The translations under genes were made by a program, and so were the position numbers. From Hippophae tibetana (taxonomy: Eukaryota > Streptophyta > Magnoliopsida > Rosales > Elaeagnaceae), in NCBI GenBank assembly GCA_037013495.1, contig CM072811.1, forward strand, positions 16,002,659 through 16,066,658: DNA of 64,000 nt, written 5' to 3'. This document shows positions 26,841-39,748 of this stretch, one piece after another. The notes beneath the pieces were generated by a model that made no database searches, had not been told where the DNA came from, and saw only the letters and a list, made by a program, of their open reading frames with translations. Within the stretch, counting starts at the first letter, position 1; every line of letters begins with the position of its first letter.

Positions 26841-26842
26841 AA

Positions 26843-28057
26843 CTTGATCAACACGATGCAATCTACAAGTATACATATTGTGTAAGTAATATAATGTATC
26901 TAAGTACAAATACTGATCTCGCAGAAGTTGTGTAACTTATAATCGATTACCAATATAATTATAACAAATACTATTTAGACAATAGAAAATTATAAAAAAT
27001 TGAAAAAAAATAAATGATGCAAGACTCAACAACTATGAAGATATATGAGAAAATGATATAGGAATATTTTATCCTCCAATTCCTAACATGTAAATCATTA
27101 AAATTTCCCTCAATATAATAATCAATAAATTATATGATTAATTGAATCTAACCTAGCATACATTCCTCTCTCTAGTACCCTACACACCATATAGTAATTA
27201 ACCTAATTATATTCTCATGTCAATTAGATTGTACACTACTCAAAAATCATACAGATTTGTCTACAAACTATGTATGTTATTCAATCAAGACAAATAATTA
27301 AATAATTCTCTCAAATTTACTTAATTGCATTTATAGATCAATTGTTGGCCAAACAACTAATAACATAAAAATCAAATTAAATAATAAAATTGAATTGCAA
27401 TAATAATTAAGGTAAAATATTATATCATCATATGTAAAAATAGGATTTATAAGAGCCTTTGATTAATAAATGAGGTAGACATAATTATGTTCTTAAAGTT
27501 CAGATTTTTCATAAAGAAAGGAGAAGAAGAAGAGATACCCCAATCTCTTGATTTGTAGTACTAGTCATCTCTTGAATCCTTCACAAAGTTGTGTCTCCTT
27601 TAATCCCCTCTTGAACTTTTTCTCTATTTTTCTCTTCTTGATAGTTGTTAGGGTTTTGTAATTCTTAATTGTGTGTTGTTTTTGACCCTATAGTGCCTTA
27701 AATAGGTTGAAATTGATTTTCACAAGATTAGGATTAGTATTACTTTGATCCAAGGGTCGGGATTGAAAGTTGGAATTCAATTTAATGTCGACACATTAAA
27801 ATCCTTATTGCTCGATCGATCGAGCCTATTCTTGATCGATCGAGTGATGAACCCTCGCTTGATCTGCACCTGTCTTGATCGATCTACCCTGGTGATCTTA
27901 TATTTTTCCTAATTTTTTCCTATATTGATTCATTTGATATTTATTCACCTACATTGTCATATTAAACACAAATTAAACTTATTCATGATATTTAAGTAAA
28001 AAAGACAAACAAGTAGTTCAAAAGTGACCAAATAACTCTATTTTTGTAAAGTTATCA
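26843..28057 (-). mobile_element. 5' LTR of the Athila-like element (LTR-B)
   Basis: The LTR is about 1215 bases. Its outer end on the minus strand is TGATAACTTTAC (28057) and its inner end abuts the primer-binding site. It contains a GATCGATCGAG-rich part at 27810-27892. It matches the LTR-B fragments at 15585-16600 and 18317-18969. Confidence 0.75.
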
Positions 28058-29670
28058 TTAGACCTAGATACATTGTTGCTCAGTGTTAGAGAATATAGAT
28101 TAGGTCTGGTAAGAGAGATATGAAGGATGAGGTTAATATTTTAGATAATAGTTATAGTAATGAAGAACAAGATAATAATTTCATTATCTTTATAACATCG
28201 AAAAATGTTTAGGATCCTTTTTTTAGGATAAAAGCCCTTAAATGTATTTTTTTATTTTAAATTATAGAAATTAAAATAAATAAAAGTATACTATTCAATT
28301 TGACATGTTATCTTATTATTAAAATAAATTGCAAAATCCCTTATTATTCTAGTCACGTTATACTCAATATATAAAATACATACAAGAAGATTGAGTATAA
28401 GTTCAAAAATGAAAAAAATAGTTTATGACAATTAATTAATTTAAGGATCTTTAATTATGTTACTGGTACGACCTATATCCATTTGTAATGAAGTAACCTT
28501 AATATGGGATAATTGATATGAAAACATCTAGTTTTTGGTGATTATGTATGGTAGAGATTATGTAGAACATGGTTAGACATATTAGAAAAACTATTAAAAT
28601 TTGTTTACTCATAATTGTGTCTTTATGTCACTTAGTGATCATATATTGGATGATTTTAATCCTGAGTGATTTAACTGACTCATTGTTCTAACATTGTAGC
28701 ATTTGGCTTACTTGGCAATACTTGGTTGTTATGCTAAGATGCTTTATATCTTGGTGTCTAGGTGTTATGATGGGCTAGGAGGTTTTCTCATGAGGTGTAA
28801 AATCCACTACATTTGTTCTCAGATGTTAGATAATAGTTCTTTTGTTTAGTGATTCGAGAGATTGAATAGTTCTGTACACCTTATGATATGATCATAGATA
28901 GTTGATCATAGATAGTTATTAATAAGAATCGTGGGTAATCAAGAAGAACATGTAATTAAAGGGATAAAATAGACATTTGACCAAACTCTAATTGCGAACT
29001 AGTTGTGCATGATTAAGTTATACCTAATGGTTATATCAATGGATTACTTAAGTACATGAGATTTAATAAATAACATCTATGTGATTCAAAACATAAATTC
29101 AAAGCTTTAAATGGAGTAACTTTAAAATTAATAGAATTGATAATTAATCAAGAGGTTAATTAATTTAGCAAGATTTATCAAAGCCTTAATACATGGTTTC
29201 GTTGGTCTTCAAGTTTGTCACTTAACAATAAATTAATGATATATAATTCAAAAGAAATAAGTGATTGATTGTGAATTAATTAATTATTTTAATCAAAATT
29301 AATATTTAGGGAAGTGACTTTCTATGAAAGTCATAGATGTCATTTAGATATGCAATGATTCAATTATAAGTTATGGATATAAATATTTAATTTAATTAAT
29401 TGATTAAATAATGTATTTTATTTAATATTAAAAAATAACTACTATTTATTTGATAAATAGGAAAAGTGCCAATTACTCACTCTAAGGTTTGTACGTGGTA
29501 CTTGTATGACACGTTAAACATTTTGATAAATATCAAATGAGATTTGATATTTAAATTTAATTAAATAAAAAGTAAAACTTAAATAAGAATTGAATTGTTA
29601 CTTAATGATCAAGATTAAATTTAAATATTTTAGACTTTATGTCAAAACATAATTCTTATTGGATGATAAT
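28058..29670. other. Unclassified AT-rich sequence, possibly LTR-like
   Basis: There is no coding frame. The part from about 28900, together with about 60 bases beyond the solo LTR on the right, has the look of a copia LTR (tracts such as AATTAATTAATTATTTTAAT and a short-insert flank), but I cannot find a partner copy or a primer-binding site. It is left unassigned. Confidence 0.35.
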
Positions 29671-31325
29671 TAATGAGTGCTCAAAAAACATTAAAATTAT
29701 CATAATTTTATGCACATTAATTGATTAAAAATATATATATTTATATATATTTATATATATTTATATAAATTTGTCTTTTCGGAATCATAGGTATTTTTAT
29801 TGTTTTTTAGGTATTTTCGCTTAAAAACGTAACTTAAAGACTCAAAGAGGAATACTCTAGACAATACATCACAAATATATTCATAAAATAAATGAGGAAA
29901 AATCAACAAATATGGAAAAATTGGACAAAATGGGTCAAAAATGTCAAAAAGGAGGAAATCACGCACGCAGCCGTGCGCGCCCGCGCCCATCAGCACACGG
30001 TCCCACGTGCGCCACCTACCTGCTGACATCATCTTCACCTACTACGCCTTTCCTCCATTTTTAATCATTTTTTCACCCACTTTTTATTTCTTTCCTCACC
30101 TATAAATACCCTCATTCTCTTCAGTTCAAAGCACACCTCAAAAAACATATATTCTCTTATCTTTCTTTCTCTTATTTCTTAGTTTTTAAGTTTTTCTTAG
30201 TTTTTAGTTTTTCTTAGTTTTAAAGTTCTTCTCAAAAAGAGAAGAACTAGTTATGTTTTTGTAATTTATTTGCTTTTCGATTCAATAAATGGGAGTGCAA
30301 ATTCCATTTGGAGTTTTTCCAGCAACGGGAATAGCAACAAAGTACTGTAAGGATTTTATTTTCTTTACAATTATTTTTTATGCTTTATTCTAACATGTTA
30401 TATTTAATTTGTTTGTGATTAAATCTAACTTTGCTGCCTGTTTGTAAACATGATATAATAATAATGTTGTTATGCTTGCGAAATATTAAATAAGTAAAAA
30501 TCTCTAAAATGAATTGATTTTATTTTTATTCAAGATTTTATATTAAGAATGTTAGAGAGAAATATATTATTTTTCATTACAACTGATTTAGAGTAGTGCT
30601 CTTTTATTTGTTGGTACAATCGCCCGGTATTTAGAGTGAAGCTTTATTTCAAAAGTTTTTATAAGAATTATTATCTAAAAATGTATTGACAACATGTTTT
30701 AAGTAGTAGTTTTAAAACTTGAAAATTAGTACTCGGATAATTAAATTCTTAGGTTTAATTTGGACACCTTGAATAAAGTTTAAACTGTCTAACCCCACCA
30801 AAGGTGGCATTTAAATGGTTCATTTTCAATCTCTTAGAAAAAGGAATTAATTTAATTAACAAAATTAGTTATCAACCCCACCCATAGGTGTTAATTGATT
30901 TGTTTAATTAACAAATAATATCTAACCCCATCAAATGTGGTATTCATATAAAAAAGGAAGAATCAATAAATATCAATTTATATCTTTAATAATGTAAATA
31001 ATATGAGCAAACATAATTACTTAGTTATTATATCCATAAATACTTCACTATTATAAATGATAAAATTTGCATAAATATTTATTGAATCTGTATCTATGTT
31101 TATTAGATTAGAAACACAAAAACCAAAATATCGTTACATGATGTTTAGGATTTAGTTTCGTTTTTAAAAGTTTGAATAATAAATTAAAAACCACATATTC
31201 CTTCCTTAGATCGACCTTGGGAGTATACTTATCATTTTCTACGAAATGATTCATGCACTTGCGAGAGTTTTATAAATATAAAACCAAAGTATTGGTAGGA
31301 TCGGCGACGCTAGTTCTACTCATCA
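29671..31325 (+). mobile_element. Solo LTR, family LTR-A
   Basis: This 1655-base LTR runs from TAATGAGTGCTCAAAAAACA to TAGTTCTACTCATCA. It is flanked by perfect 5-bp target duplications, ATAAT at 29666-29670 and 31326-31330. A TATA box lies at 30101-30108. It is collinear with 25017-26816 except in the GC-rich segment, which is shorter here. Confidence 0.88.
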
Positions 31326-34300
31326 ATAATTAAGAAATCCATTTGGAAATCAGATTCCAAGAGTGACATGATACATTAAAAATAAGAGGGAAATAGTTTG
31401 TTTCTTTATGGGAACTGTTTAGACATATGGACCAACCTGGAGGTCAGCTCGAGCCTACATGATCACATTGAGCTATTAGACCGAGCCTACATAATCACAC
31501 CGAGTTGTATATTATACGAGGTCTACATGATTGAGCCGAGCTATAAGATTAACTCGAATGATGCACCTAACTCTACACCATCAAGTATGATGGTTGGTCC
31601 TAAGAGGTTGCATCCCATGTAAGGTTGACCACTAGCTCATGCTAGGGTCAACCTCAATTCATAAAATGTTGTACTTATACCGATTATATCACTCACTAAC
31701 ACATACATATGTGTATACATCCTATGAATGACACCTACACATGTAATATCTTATAAAGAGGTGAACCTTTTATGGAATCCACACATTCAGCTAATTATCT
31801 TGACTTTTCTCAAAATTTTCTCTCCTCATTGAATCAATCCTAAACATTTTGGCACCTACCGTGGGGCTCAAATTTTGAGGTCAAGCTTAAGTTTCTAACC
31901 CCATATCCATTGGAATTCACTCTGAGCCTTAGGAAAAGCTTGGAAAATCTGACATTTTCTATTTAAGAACTGCACCTGAAACTCATAGACATATGTCACG
32001 CATCAACATGGTAGGAACTCACACTGAAAGGCTTTCGAAGTTAGCTTACAAGGAAATGAGGGTGGCTCATAGAGATGCCTTACTAGCATTCGAGGAAGTA
32101 AGAACATGAGATAACCTTCACCATCAAAGATGGCTTGTCAACTTTTAGAGCTAAAATGGGAGCTCGAGGCTAGAATAGAGAATAGGACACTACAATTCTA
32201 GTCAAGGAGAGAACCATGGACGATCAAGAAGCCGACCCAGCTAATAGAAACATGGTAGATCAAGGTCCGCCCAAGCCATAGCAGATAGAGCAGGAATATG
32301 AAAGGAACCCCTATTCTAGCTCGACAAGATCTAGTGATCAACAATGGACTCAAGAAATAAAAAGCTTGAAGGCAAGATTTCAAGCACTAGAGGAGCCCAA
32401 TAAGAGGCCAGACCAAGCTTTAAAGGCAATAAATGAGAAACATGAAAAGGGTAAAACTCCTTATGATATGGACAAGGATTGTGAATAATTATGTATCTCC
32501 CTCTTTTCCGAAAAAATAGAAAATGATGAGCCGCCAATTAAGTTTAACGCTCCTAAATTCCCTGACTATTTTGGGACAAAAGACCTAGTAACACATGTGC
32601 ATCACTTCAAAATAATCATGGTTTCTATGAGCCTAATCCAAGGAAAGATAAATTCCATATTGTGCAAACTATTTGCGGCCACCCTTTTGTGAAGGTGCTT
32701 AGAAATGGTTCAATAACATGGTACCCTGATCCATAACTTCCTTTCCATAGTTCTCCAAGTTATTCATCACGAACTACACTTCGAAGAACCCCTTGAGAAA
32801 AGAGTCACACCACATTTTCTAAATTATTCAAGAAGATGGAGAATCCATTGAGGAATACATGAAACGATTAAGGGAGGAAAAATTGGAAATATCTTATTCT
32901 CCTAGCTCTATTTCTATAAAGGCCTTTAAATGAGGTTTCTTAAATAATTCTTATTCACACTAGATAATAGAAGACCCACATAATTGTTAAGAAATAGTGG
33001 ACCTTGGGGGAGGTCACTCTCTCTTTTTAGAAGGACCCCTTTGAGAGTAAACTTGGCTCATGCCATACTAAGGATGGAGGAAGAACACAACATCAGATGG
33101 CTACCCAAGATGAAATGTCCACTTAAGGACACATCCAAATGGTATGCCTTCTATAAGGATGTGGTCCATGGGACGAGAGATTATAGACACCTGAAAAAAG
33201 AGATGGAAGAATTGTTTGCAATGGTATATATAAAGGACCTCGTCATGGGAAATGGAGACCAGAGAAATCCACAAAACAAGCAAGAGGTGCCAAAAGTAAT
33301 AAACCCATCAGAAAAAAGGAAGGAAGCCCCAAAAGGAGACCCATATCAGGACTATACACACCATACATAGAGGGCCTGGGATCAACAAAGTCTTAAATAA
33401 CTCACACAAAAGGCTTACGAGAGAATTATGCAACACTTCTCATGTATATGGCTTAGAAAAAAGAAGGCAAGCTATAAAAATCATTTTCAGTGAGAAGGAC
33501 GAGACCTCATTCCATAATAAGGACCATTTAGTGATCACTTTAAGGATTAGATCTTGTGATGTCTGTAGAATAATGATTGATACATAGAGTTCGGTAGATT
33601 TCCTTATTCTGACCACAACCAAGGCTGTAGGAGTAAAAAACACTAACATTATCAAGACAAAGTTCCCTATCGTGGGGTCCAACAATAGCACCACTTATGC
33701 CAAACGAATGGTAGTGCTGCCTATTATGGCGAAAAGAGTGATAATGATGATTAATTTTGTAATCATCGATGTCCTAGCTCATTACAATGCCATCTTGGGA
33801 AGGCCTTGGATACCTAAAATGAGGAAAATTCCATCCACCCTATATTAGGTAATCAAATTTCCCACTAACGAGGGCCCAAAAAAATTAAGGGAGACTAGGA
33901 TAAGGCCATAAACTGCTATAATGCTACTATAGGTTAGTACAGAGAGTAAAGCCCTGATGAGGTTAGTCAACTTAAATAGTGTAAGAAACCTCCCAATGAA
34001 AGTTGAAGGCAAGAACCACCCCTAAACAATGGGTAGGGACTTGATGATGGAATTGGAAGAACAACTCTCACAATTCCTCAGCTCTAACACGAATGTCTTT
34101 GCATGAACCCCAACTGATATACCCAGGATTGACCTAGAAGTCATGAGACATTCACTAAATTTCAATTTAGAGGCTAGACTTGTTTAACAATGAAACAAAA
34201 TTCCCAAGAGAAAAGAATGAGATAATCAAGCATCATCTAGTTGTCCTTAAAAACACTAGGGTCATAAGGGAGGTCAACTACCCTTTAGGCTGATGAGTTT

Positions 34301-37173
34301 TTTGGATGCATACTTAAAGGTACCACCGAATTAGAATACACCTCAAGACAAGGAGAAAAAATATTTCATCATGAAAGAGGGGACATTCTGTTATAAAAGG
34401 ATATCATTTGGAATACAAAATGCGAGCACCACATATCAATGTCTAGTTAATAAATTATTTGAAAAGCAACTCGGGAAAAAATCTATAGGCATATATGGAA
34501 GATATGATGGTGAAATCAACTCAACCCCTAAACTATATTAAGGACCTATAGGAGATATTCTCAGTAATCCGAAGGTACAACATGATACTTAACCCTAAGA
34601 AGTGCATATTTGGTGTTGCAGTGGGAAAATTCCTAGGGTACCTCATGTTCGCCAGAGGGATTGAGGCCAACCCAGATAAGATACAAGCCCTAGTGAATAT
34701 GATGCCAACGTCTAGCCTTAACGAAATCTAACAACCAAATGGTAAGATAGTAGCACTGAACAAGTTCATCTCTAAATGCACAGATACATGTATGTCTTTC
34801 TTCAAAATTCTAAGAAAGGGCACATCAATTTTTTGGGGGTGAGATCTGCAATGGAGCCTTTGAAGAAATCAAGATGTATCTAAGTAACCCCTTGTCTTAG
34901 CTAGCCCTTGCCCAGGAAATGTTTTGTATTTTTATTTGGCTATAACATCCTACATATGCAATGTTGTACTCTTAGCCAAAAGAGACAAGATCTAGCACCA
35001 TGTCTACTATGTTAGCCATGTTCTAACAGATGCCCAAATTAGATATCTGAAAATTGAAAAATTAGCATTCACTCTCAAATTTAGTGCACGAAAGCTCAGG
35101 TATTACTTTGGCTCACACATGATTGTGGTACTCATTTTTCATCCACTTAAAAATGTCATGATGAGGCCAGATGTAGTAGAAATGCTAGCATAGATTGCCA
35201 TAGAATTAGGAGAATACCACATTAAATATATGACTAGAACAACCATCATGTGGCAAGCGGTGGTAGAGTTCGTGGTTTAGTTCAGTAGGAAGCTAGAAGT
35301 CATCAACGAGGAGCAAAATAAAGTGTGTGAAGTGGATCAAAAAGAGAGCTCAATTTGGCAGGTGTTTAATGATGGAGCGCACAACTTCAATGGTGCAAGA
35401 CTAGGGGTAGTCATAGTTGACCACAACAACAATTGTTTTGAGTATGTAGTTAAACTTGATTTCCAAGTGACTAATAATATTGCAGAATATGAGGTGGCTA
35501 TATTTGGGACTATAATTGCAAAGAAGTTAGGAGTAGATGGGATCACCATATAAAGTAATTCCAAGCCAGTGGTTCACCAATATTTGGGACATTTGAAGCT
35601 ATAGATGGTAAAATGAAGGGGTACCTAGAAAGATTAAAGCAAGGGTGCTCCAAATTCTCCAAGTTCTTGATCAAACAAATAGCTTAAAATGACAATGGTC
35701 ACGTCGATGCTTTAGCCACTTTGGCATCAGTACAAGAGACCAAGCCAGATCGAGTAATGTCAGTAACAATCCTATTAGAAGCGTATTTGAAGGAAGCCGA
35801 AAGAAGGGTGGGATGTGTGGATTTTCCCACTATCCCATGGTTCACCCCAATCCATAACTTCCTAGAAAATAGGGAGCTACTAGAAGACAATAAGTCCACA
35901 AAAGAAATCAGAGCTAAGGTAGGACAGTACATGATAGAAGTAGAGAGATTGTATTGAAAAACCTTACTCAGTCTAGGGCTTTTTTGCATAGCTAAGGAAG
36001 AGTCTGAAAATTTGATGTATAAAGCACACGAAGGAGACTGTAGTTCACATTCAAAAGGGAAGAGGTTATCACAATGGATTATGAGACAAGGCTATTATTG
36101 GCTCGCTTTGCTAACAGATTGCACAAAATACACCTAAATATGCAATAAATTCCAAAGGTTTTCCCTCTAATCACACACTTCCTCAAATATCCTGAAGGGG
36201 GTGGTGAGTCCTTGGCCCTTTTATAAATAGGGTCTTGACATAGTAGGACCCTTACCCATAATAAAGGGTCAAAAAAACGTTTCTACTTGTGGCTACTAAT
36301 TACTTTTCAAAATGGATTGAAGTAGAATCTTTAGGGAGAATATGAGAGGAAAATGTGATTTGATTTATATAAAAGTCCATAATTTTTTGTTTTAGCCTAC
36401 CTAGATATCTCGTCACAGATAATGGGAGGAAATTCATAGGATGAAGTATCATAGAATTCATCCTCAAATACAACATTAAGATGTGTCATTCCATGCCATA
36501 TTATCCCCAAGCCAATGGTCAGGTAAAATCTTCCAACAAGCTAATCATCGACCTATTAAAGAAAAAAATTGGAAAATACAAAAGGAAGATAGGTAGAGGA
36601 ATTTCCTGGCACATTGTGGGTTGTTAGGACTACCCCTTGAGGAAGCACTAATGAGATCCTTTTTCCCTAGTCTATGAGATTGAAGTAGTGATACCAACCG
36701 AGGTTATGATACCCACTACTAGGTTGATTTTAGTAGAAGTACAAAACAAGGTAAGTAGAGCAATTGAACTTACCCTCACAGAGGAGAAAATGAATGAAGC
36801 TCTAAGAAGGATGATCAAGCAAAAGAGGAAGGTATTAGATTATTACAATATGACTATGCATTTAAAAACATTTTTATAGAGATGATTGGGTCCTTAGAAG
36901 AGTCTTCCTTAACAAGAGAGAGTGGATGGCTAAAACAATGGGTGCTAATTGGGAATGACCTTACCAAATAACTAAAAAAATGCCAGGATGAACATGTCTA
37001 TTAAAAATAATTGAAGGAACTAAAGAGGGTACAAGTTGAAATGCTAGGCATTTGAAGAAGTATCATTTCTAATGTATAATAATTTACCATTTTCATGTCA
37101 CACCGACACAAGCATATCAATGGAATTACACCCCCATACAAAATGGTTCTTTTCTTTTCTTGAAGGTCCACAC

Positions 37174-37648
37174 CATCTCTATGTCATAGGTTGATCACCT
37201 TGGTTAAGAACCAGGTAGAGTGCCCTGACACATACAAAGGTCACGAGTTTTCCACTTCGGTCAGGAATTAGGTTGACACTCCAACAATGAAGGGAGAGAT
37301 GAGCACCTTGGACAGGAACCAGGTAAAGCTTCATCTTTACATAACGGATTGATCACCTCAGTTAAGAACCATATATAGTGCTTTGACACATGTAAAGGTC
37401 ATGAGTTTTCCACCTCAATCTGGAATCGGGTCTACATTCTAAAAGTGATGTGAAAGATGACTGCCTCGGTCAAGAACCAAGTAAAGCTCCATCTCTATGT
37501 CATAGGATGATCACCTTGATTAAGAACTAGGTATAACACCTAACATAAGCAAAGGTCACGAGTTTTCCACCTCAATTAAGAACCGAATCTACAGCCTGAC
37601 ATTGAAGGGAAAGATGAACACCTCAATCATTTAAGAGCCAAATAAGGT
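37174..37648 (+). repeat. 158-bp tandem repeat, three copies, in the Tat element 3' region
   Basis: Units start at CATCTCTATGTCATAGG (37174), CATCTTTACATAACGG (37332) and CATCTCTATGTCATAGG (37490), each 158 bases apart. Each contains two sub-units built on a GGTTAAGAACCAGGTAGAG-like phrase, so there is an inner period of about half that length. Arrays in this position are known from Tat-type elements. Confidence 0.9.
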
Positions 37649-37799
37649 TCCTTGATAATATAAGTAAGTCTCATGCCTTAATAAAGGAAATAATAATAAA
37701 AATACATAACACTTAATCATTGCAAATAGAGACCCTTGAACATATTTTCATTTTTTGAAATTACAAATTTTTGGTAAAACTTATTTATGCAAAGCTCGG

Positions 37800-39499
37800 T
37801 CCCGCAAAGGGTCACAAATTCTTCAAACGCTTTGAGACACGACCAGTGTCTAGGTTGTCAGTTTCCCCTACTAAAGGCAAAAGAATAACTTGAATCTCGA
37901 TAATTTTCTTTTGTGCATGGGTGACTGCGTCAGGATGAGTTGACATCATCACGAGCACTACTCATTCCAACTCTTTAGTGACCTCTATCAACTTAAGGAA
38001 CAATATTTTAGATTGCTTCATATAGAAGCTCGTCAAATAGGACTTATCTATAAGATTAGCCATTTTATCCAAGGTCATTTTTTTCTCGAGATTGAGTTTA
38101 GAGTAATTGCTTTTTACAAGAAGCGAGATCACCTATAGTCTCTTTGATCTTAGCCTCGAGTTTTACCACCTTAGTTTTTAACACATTAACCTCATTTTTA
38201 AGCCTACCATTTTCCACTCTCAAAGCTCGAATTGAATGTCTAATGGACTGATCAGAATCCATGAAGTTTGACCATAAAAGATGGAAGAATTAAAACATGA
38301 ATCAAACAAATGCCCTTGATCCTTTTTATAGGAGATGATAATGAGAAAAAAAGGTAAAAGACATATATTCTCATAAAAGAATAGGTAGGTCAACATCCTA
38401 AATACACAATAATTCAAACACATGAACTTTTCTTTAATAAATAAAATTGGTTTTTTTATTCCACAAAATGTGATTTACAAAAGTATGAGCTTATGTCTAT
38501 CCAAGTAGATGTGGCGTCAAGCTCGAAAACATAAAAGGACTAGGTCTAAACAATTAATGATTTTTACCCCTTCCTCTGCACGTGCTGGCTCGGGCCCGTC
38601 CTTGCCCCCATTTGAGTCAGATTCCTCCTCTTTTCCCCCTATTCTAAGAGATTATTCATATTTGGAGTGACTAGGATATTCAGAATGCGATAATAATACT
38701 CGCCCAGGTACTTCTTCTTGGCCTTCATCTAAAAAGATTCCATGGCCAACTTATACCCCATTTTTAAGCTCAAATCGAGCTATTTGGCCAGGAAATCAAC
38801 CTCAGCCTTTGCCTTGTGAGCTTCTTCAACAACAACATCGACTTTATTCCACTCTTCCTTGACTCTTTCCCAAGCCTCCTTGATCAAATCTTCTGCTCAT
38901 TTTCTAGCCTCTTTGAGCTCGGTAACACGCTAGGCATAGTCATTTAGCCTTATGGTAGCCCTTTTTATTTTTTCCTCCTTATTGATGGCCTCACCTTCCC
39001 ACTTATTTTCTCTCGCCAATAGTGTACCATATTGAGATTAAGTCGACATATGACTTTATTTATCTTGTGTCAGCTCATTCTTCAAACGACCTATGCCCTA
39101 AGTCCTATTAGCATCATGAATTAGCATTGACTAAAACAAAATATAAGTATAAGGTCAGACAAATATGTCGCAAGTAAAAGCTTGTAAAAATCATTATCAT
39201 AAACGCAGGGTGCGAGGTAGCATACCTGATACAATGGACGATGGATAACCTCATTAGAGTCTATATCTTCATAGATCACCTTGAACTGCTTCTCAAGTGA
39301 TTCAGTAGGAAATTGGTTCAGATAACGGTTGGCTGCTCTGGAGCCAAGCCCCAATTAACACAATCCTATCTTCATCGGTGGTGAGGTTATTAAGAACTAC
39401 CTTTCCCTTCCTTACATCCCGAATCAAGTCTTTAGGCTCTTTAGAGCCCAAAAAAGGAGGTGGAGTTCCAAGTTGCTCTTGTAGTGAGGATAGAGGCAC
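37800..39499 (-). mobile_element. Antisense coiled-coil ORF region of the Tat element
   Basis: On the strand opposite to gag-pol, one frame starts at 39499 (MPLSSLQEQLGTPPPFLG, and further on MGLGSRAANRYLNQFPTES) and continues in pieces to about 38560 with Lys/Glu-rich heptad-like text such as EEAHKAKAEVDFLAK. A second starts at 38262 (MDSDQSIRHSIRALRVENGR, then KNEVNVLKTKVVKLEAKIKE), a clear coiled coil. Extra antisense ORFs between pol and the 3' LTR are known in the Tat group, but their function is unknown. This copy is broken. Confidence 0.6.
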
Positions 39500-39748
39500 G
39501 TAGACGTTTAATTATGTTTTTTTATTAAATGTATTTTTTAATTTATATAATAAATATAATATTTTATTATTGGATTTCTTTTTGAAGAATATAATTTTTA
39601 AATTTATAATTATTAATAAAGTAATAGTAATATATAGTTAATTAAATGATTAAATATAATAATTATTAAGAAATTAATTAAAAAGAAAAATAAAAAGAAT
39701 TTTGTTTTATAATTAAAAAGAAATTAATTAATTAGTGTTGTGTGTTAA
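39500..39748. other. Very AT-rich spacer upstream of the hydrolase gene
   Basis: It consists almost only of A and T, with TTAATTAA-type runs. It separates the Tat remnant from the gamma-glutamyl hydrolase promoter. No feature is recognised. Confidence 0.5.

Larger units (their letters stand above)
18970..26842 (-). mobile_element. Interior of an Athila-like Ty3/gypsy element, hosting two solo LTRs
   Basis: Read on the minus strand, a tRNA-Asp-type primer-binding site lies at about 26822-26840 next to its 5' LTR. Gag spans about 24000-24900, with a NHPNFSWNNNNQ-type stretch typical of Athila/Tat and a CDYCNGLHST knuckle near 24280. Protease at about 23260-23600 has CDLGASINLMPLSIF, and its downstream LDMEKDHEIPII segment is read at about 21420-21480. 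An integrase-C-terminal-like stretch lies at 20540-20800. Reverse transcriptase is not recognisable. Solo LTR-A copies are inserted at 21481-23258 and 25017-26816. It is a much-broken, old element. Confidence 0.7.
31390..39499 (+). mobile_element. Tat-like Ty3/gypsy element, truncated at both LTRs
   Basis: A TTTGGCACCTACCGTGGGGC primer-binding site (about 31848-31867) follows a partial 5' LTR. Gag spans about 32000-33480. Protease and reverse transcriptase are spread over 33540-34720, RNase H over about 35000-35250, and a second RNase H domain over 35323-35553 (VFNDGAHNF, then NNIAEYEVAIFGTIIAKKLG), a feature of Tat elements. Integrase lies in about 36030-37060. A tandem array and antisense ORFs occupy the 3' region. 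No 3' LTR is visible. The coding regions are broken in many places, so it is an old fossil. Confidence 0.8.

Noticed and set aside
37174-37648. CRISPR-like spaced repeats
   Set aside because: The units are contiguous 158-bp tandem repeats inside a plant retrotransposon, without short repeats and unique spacers.
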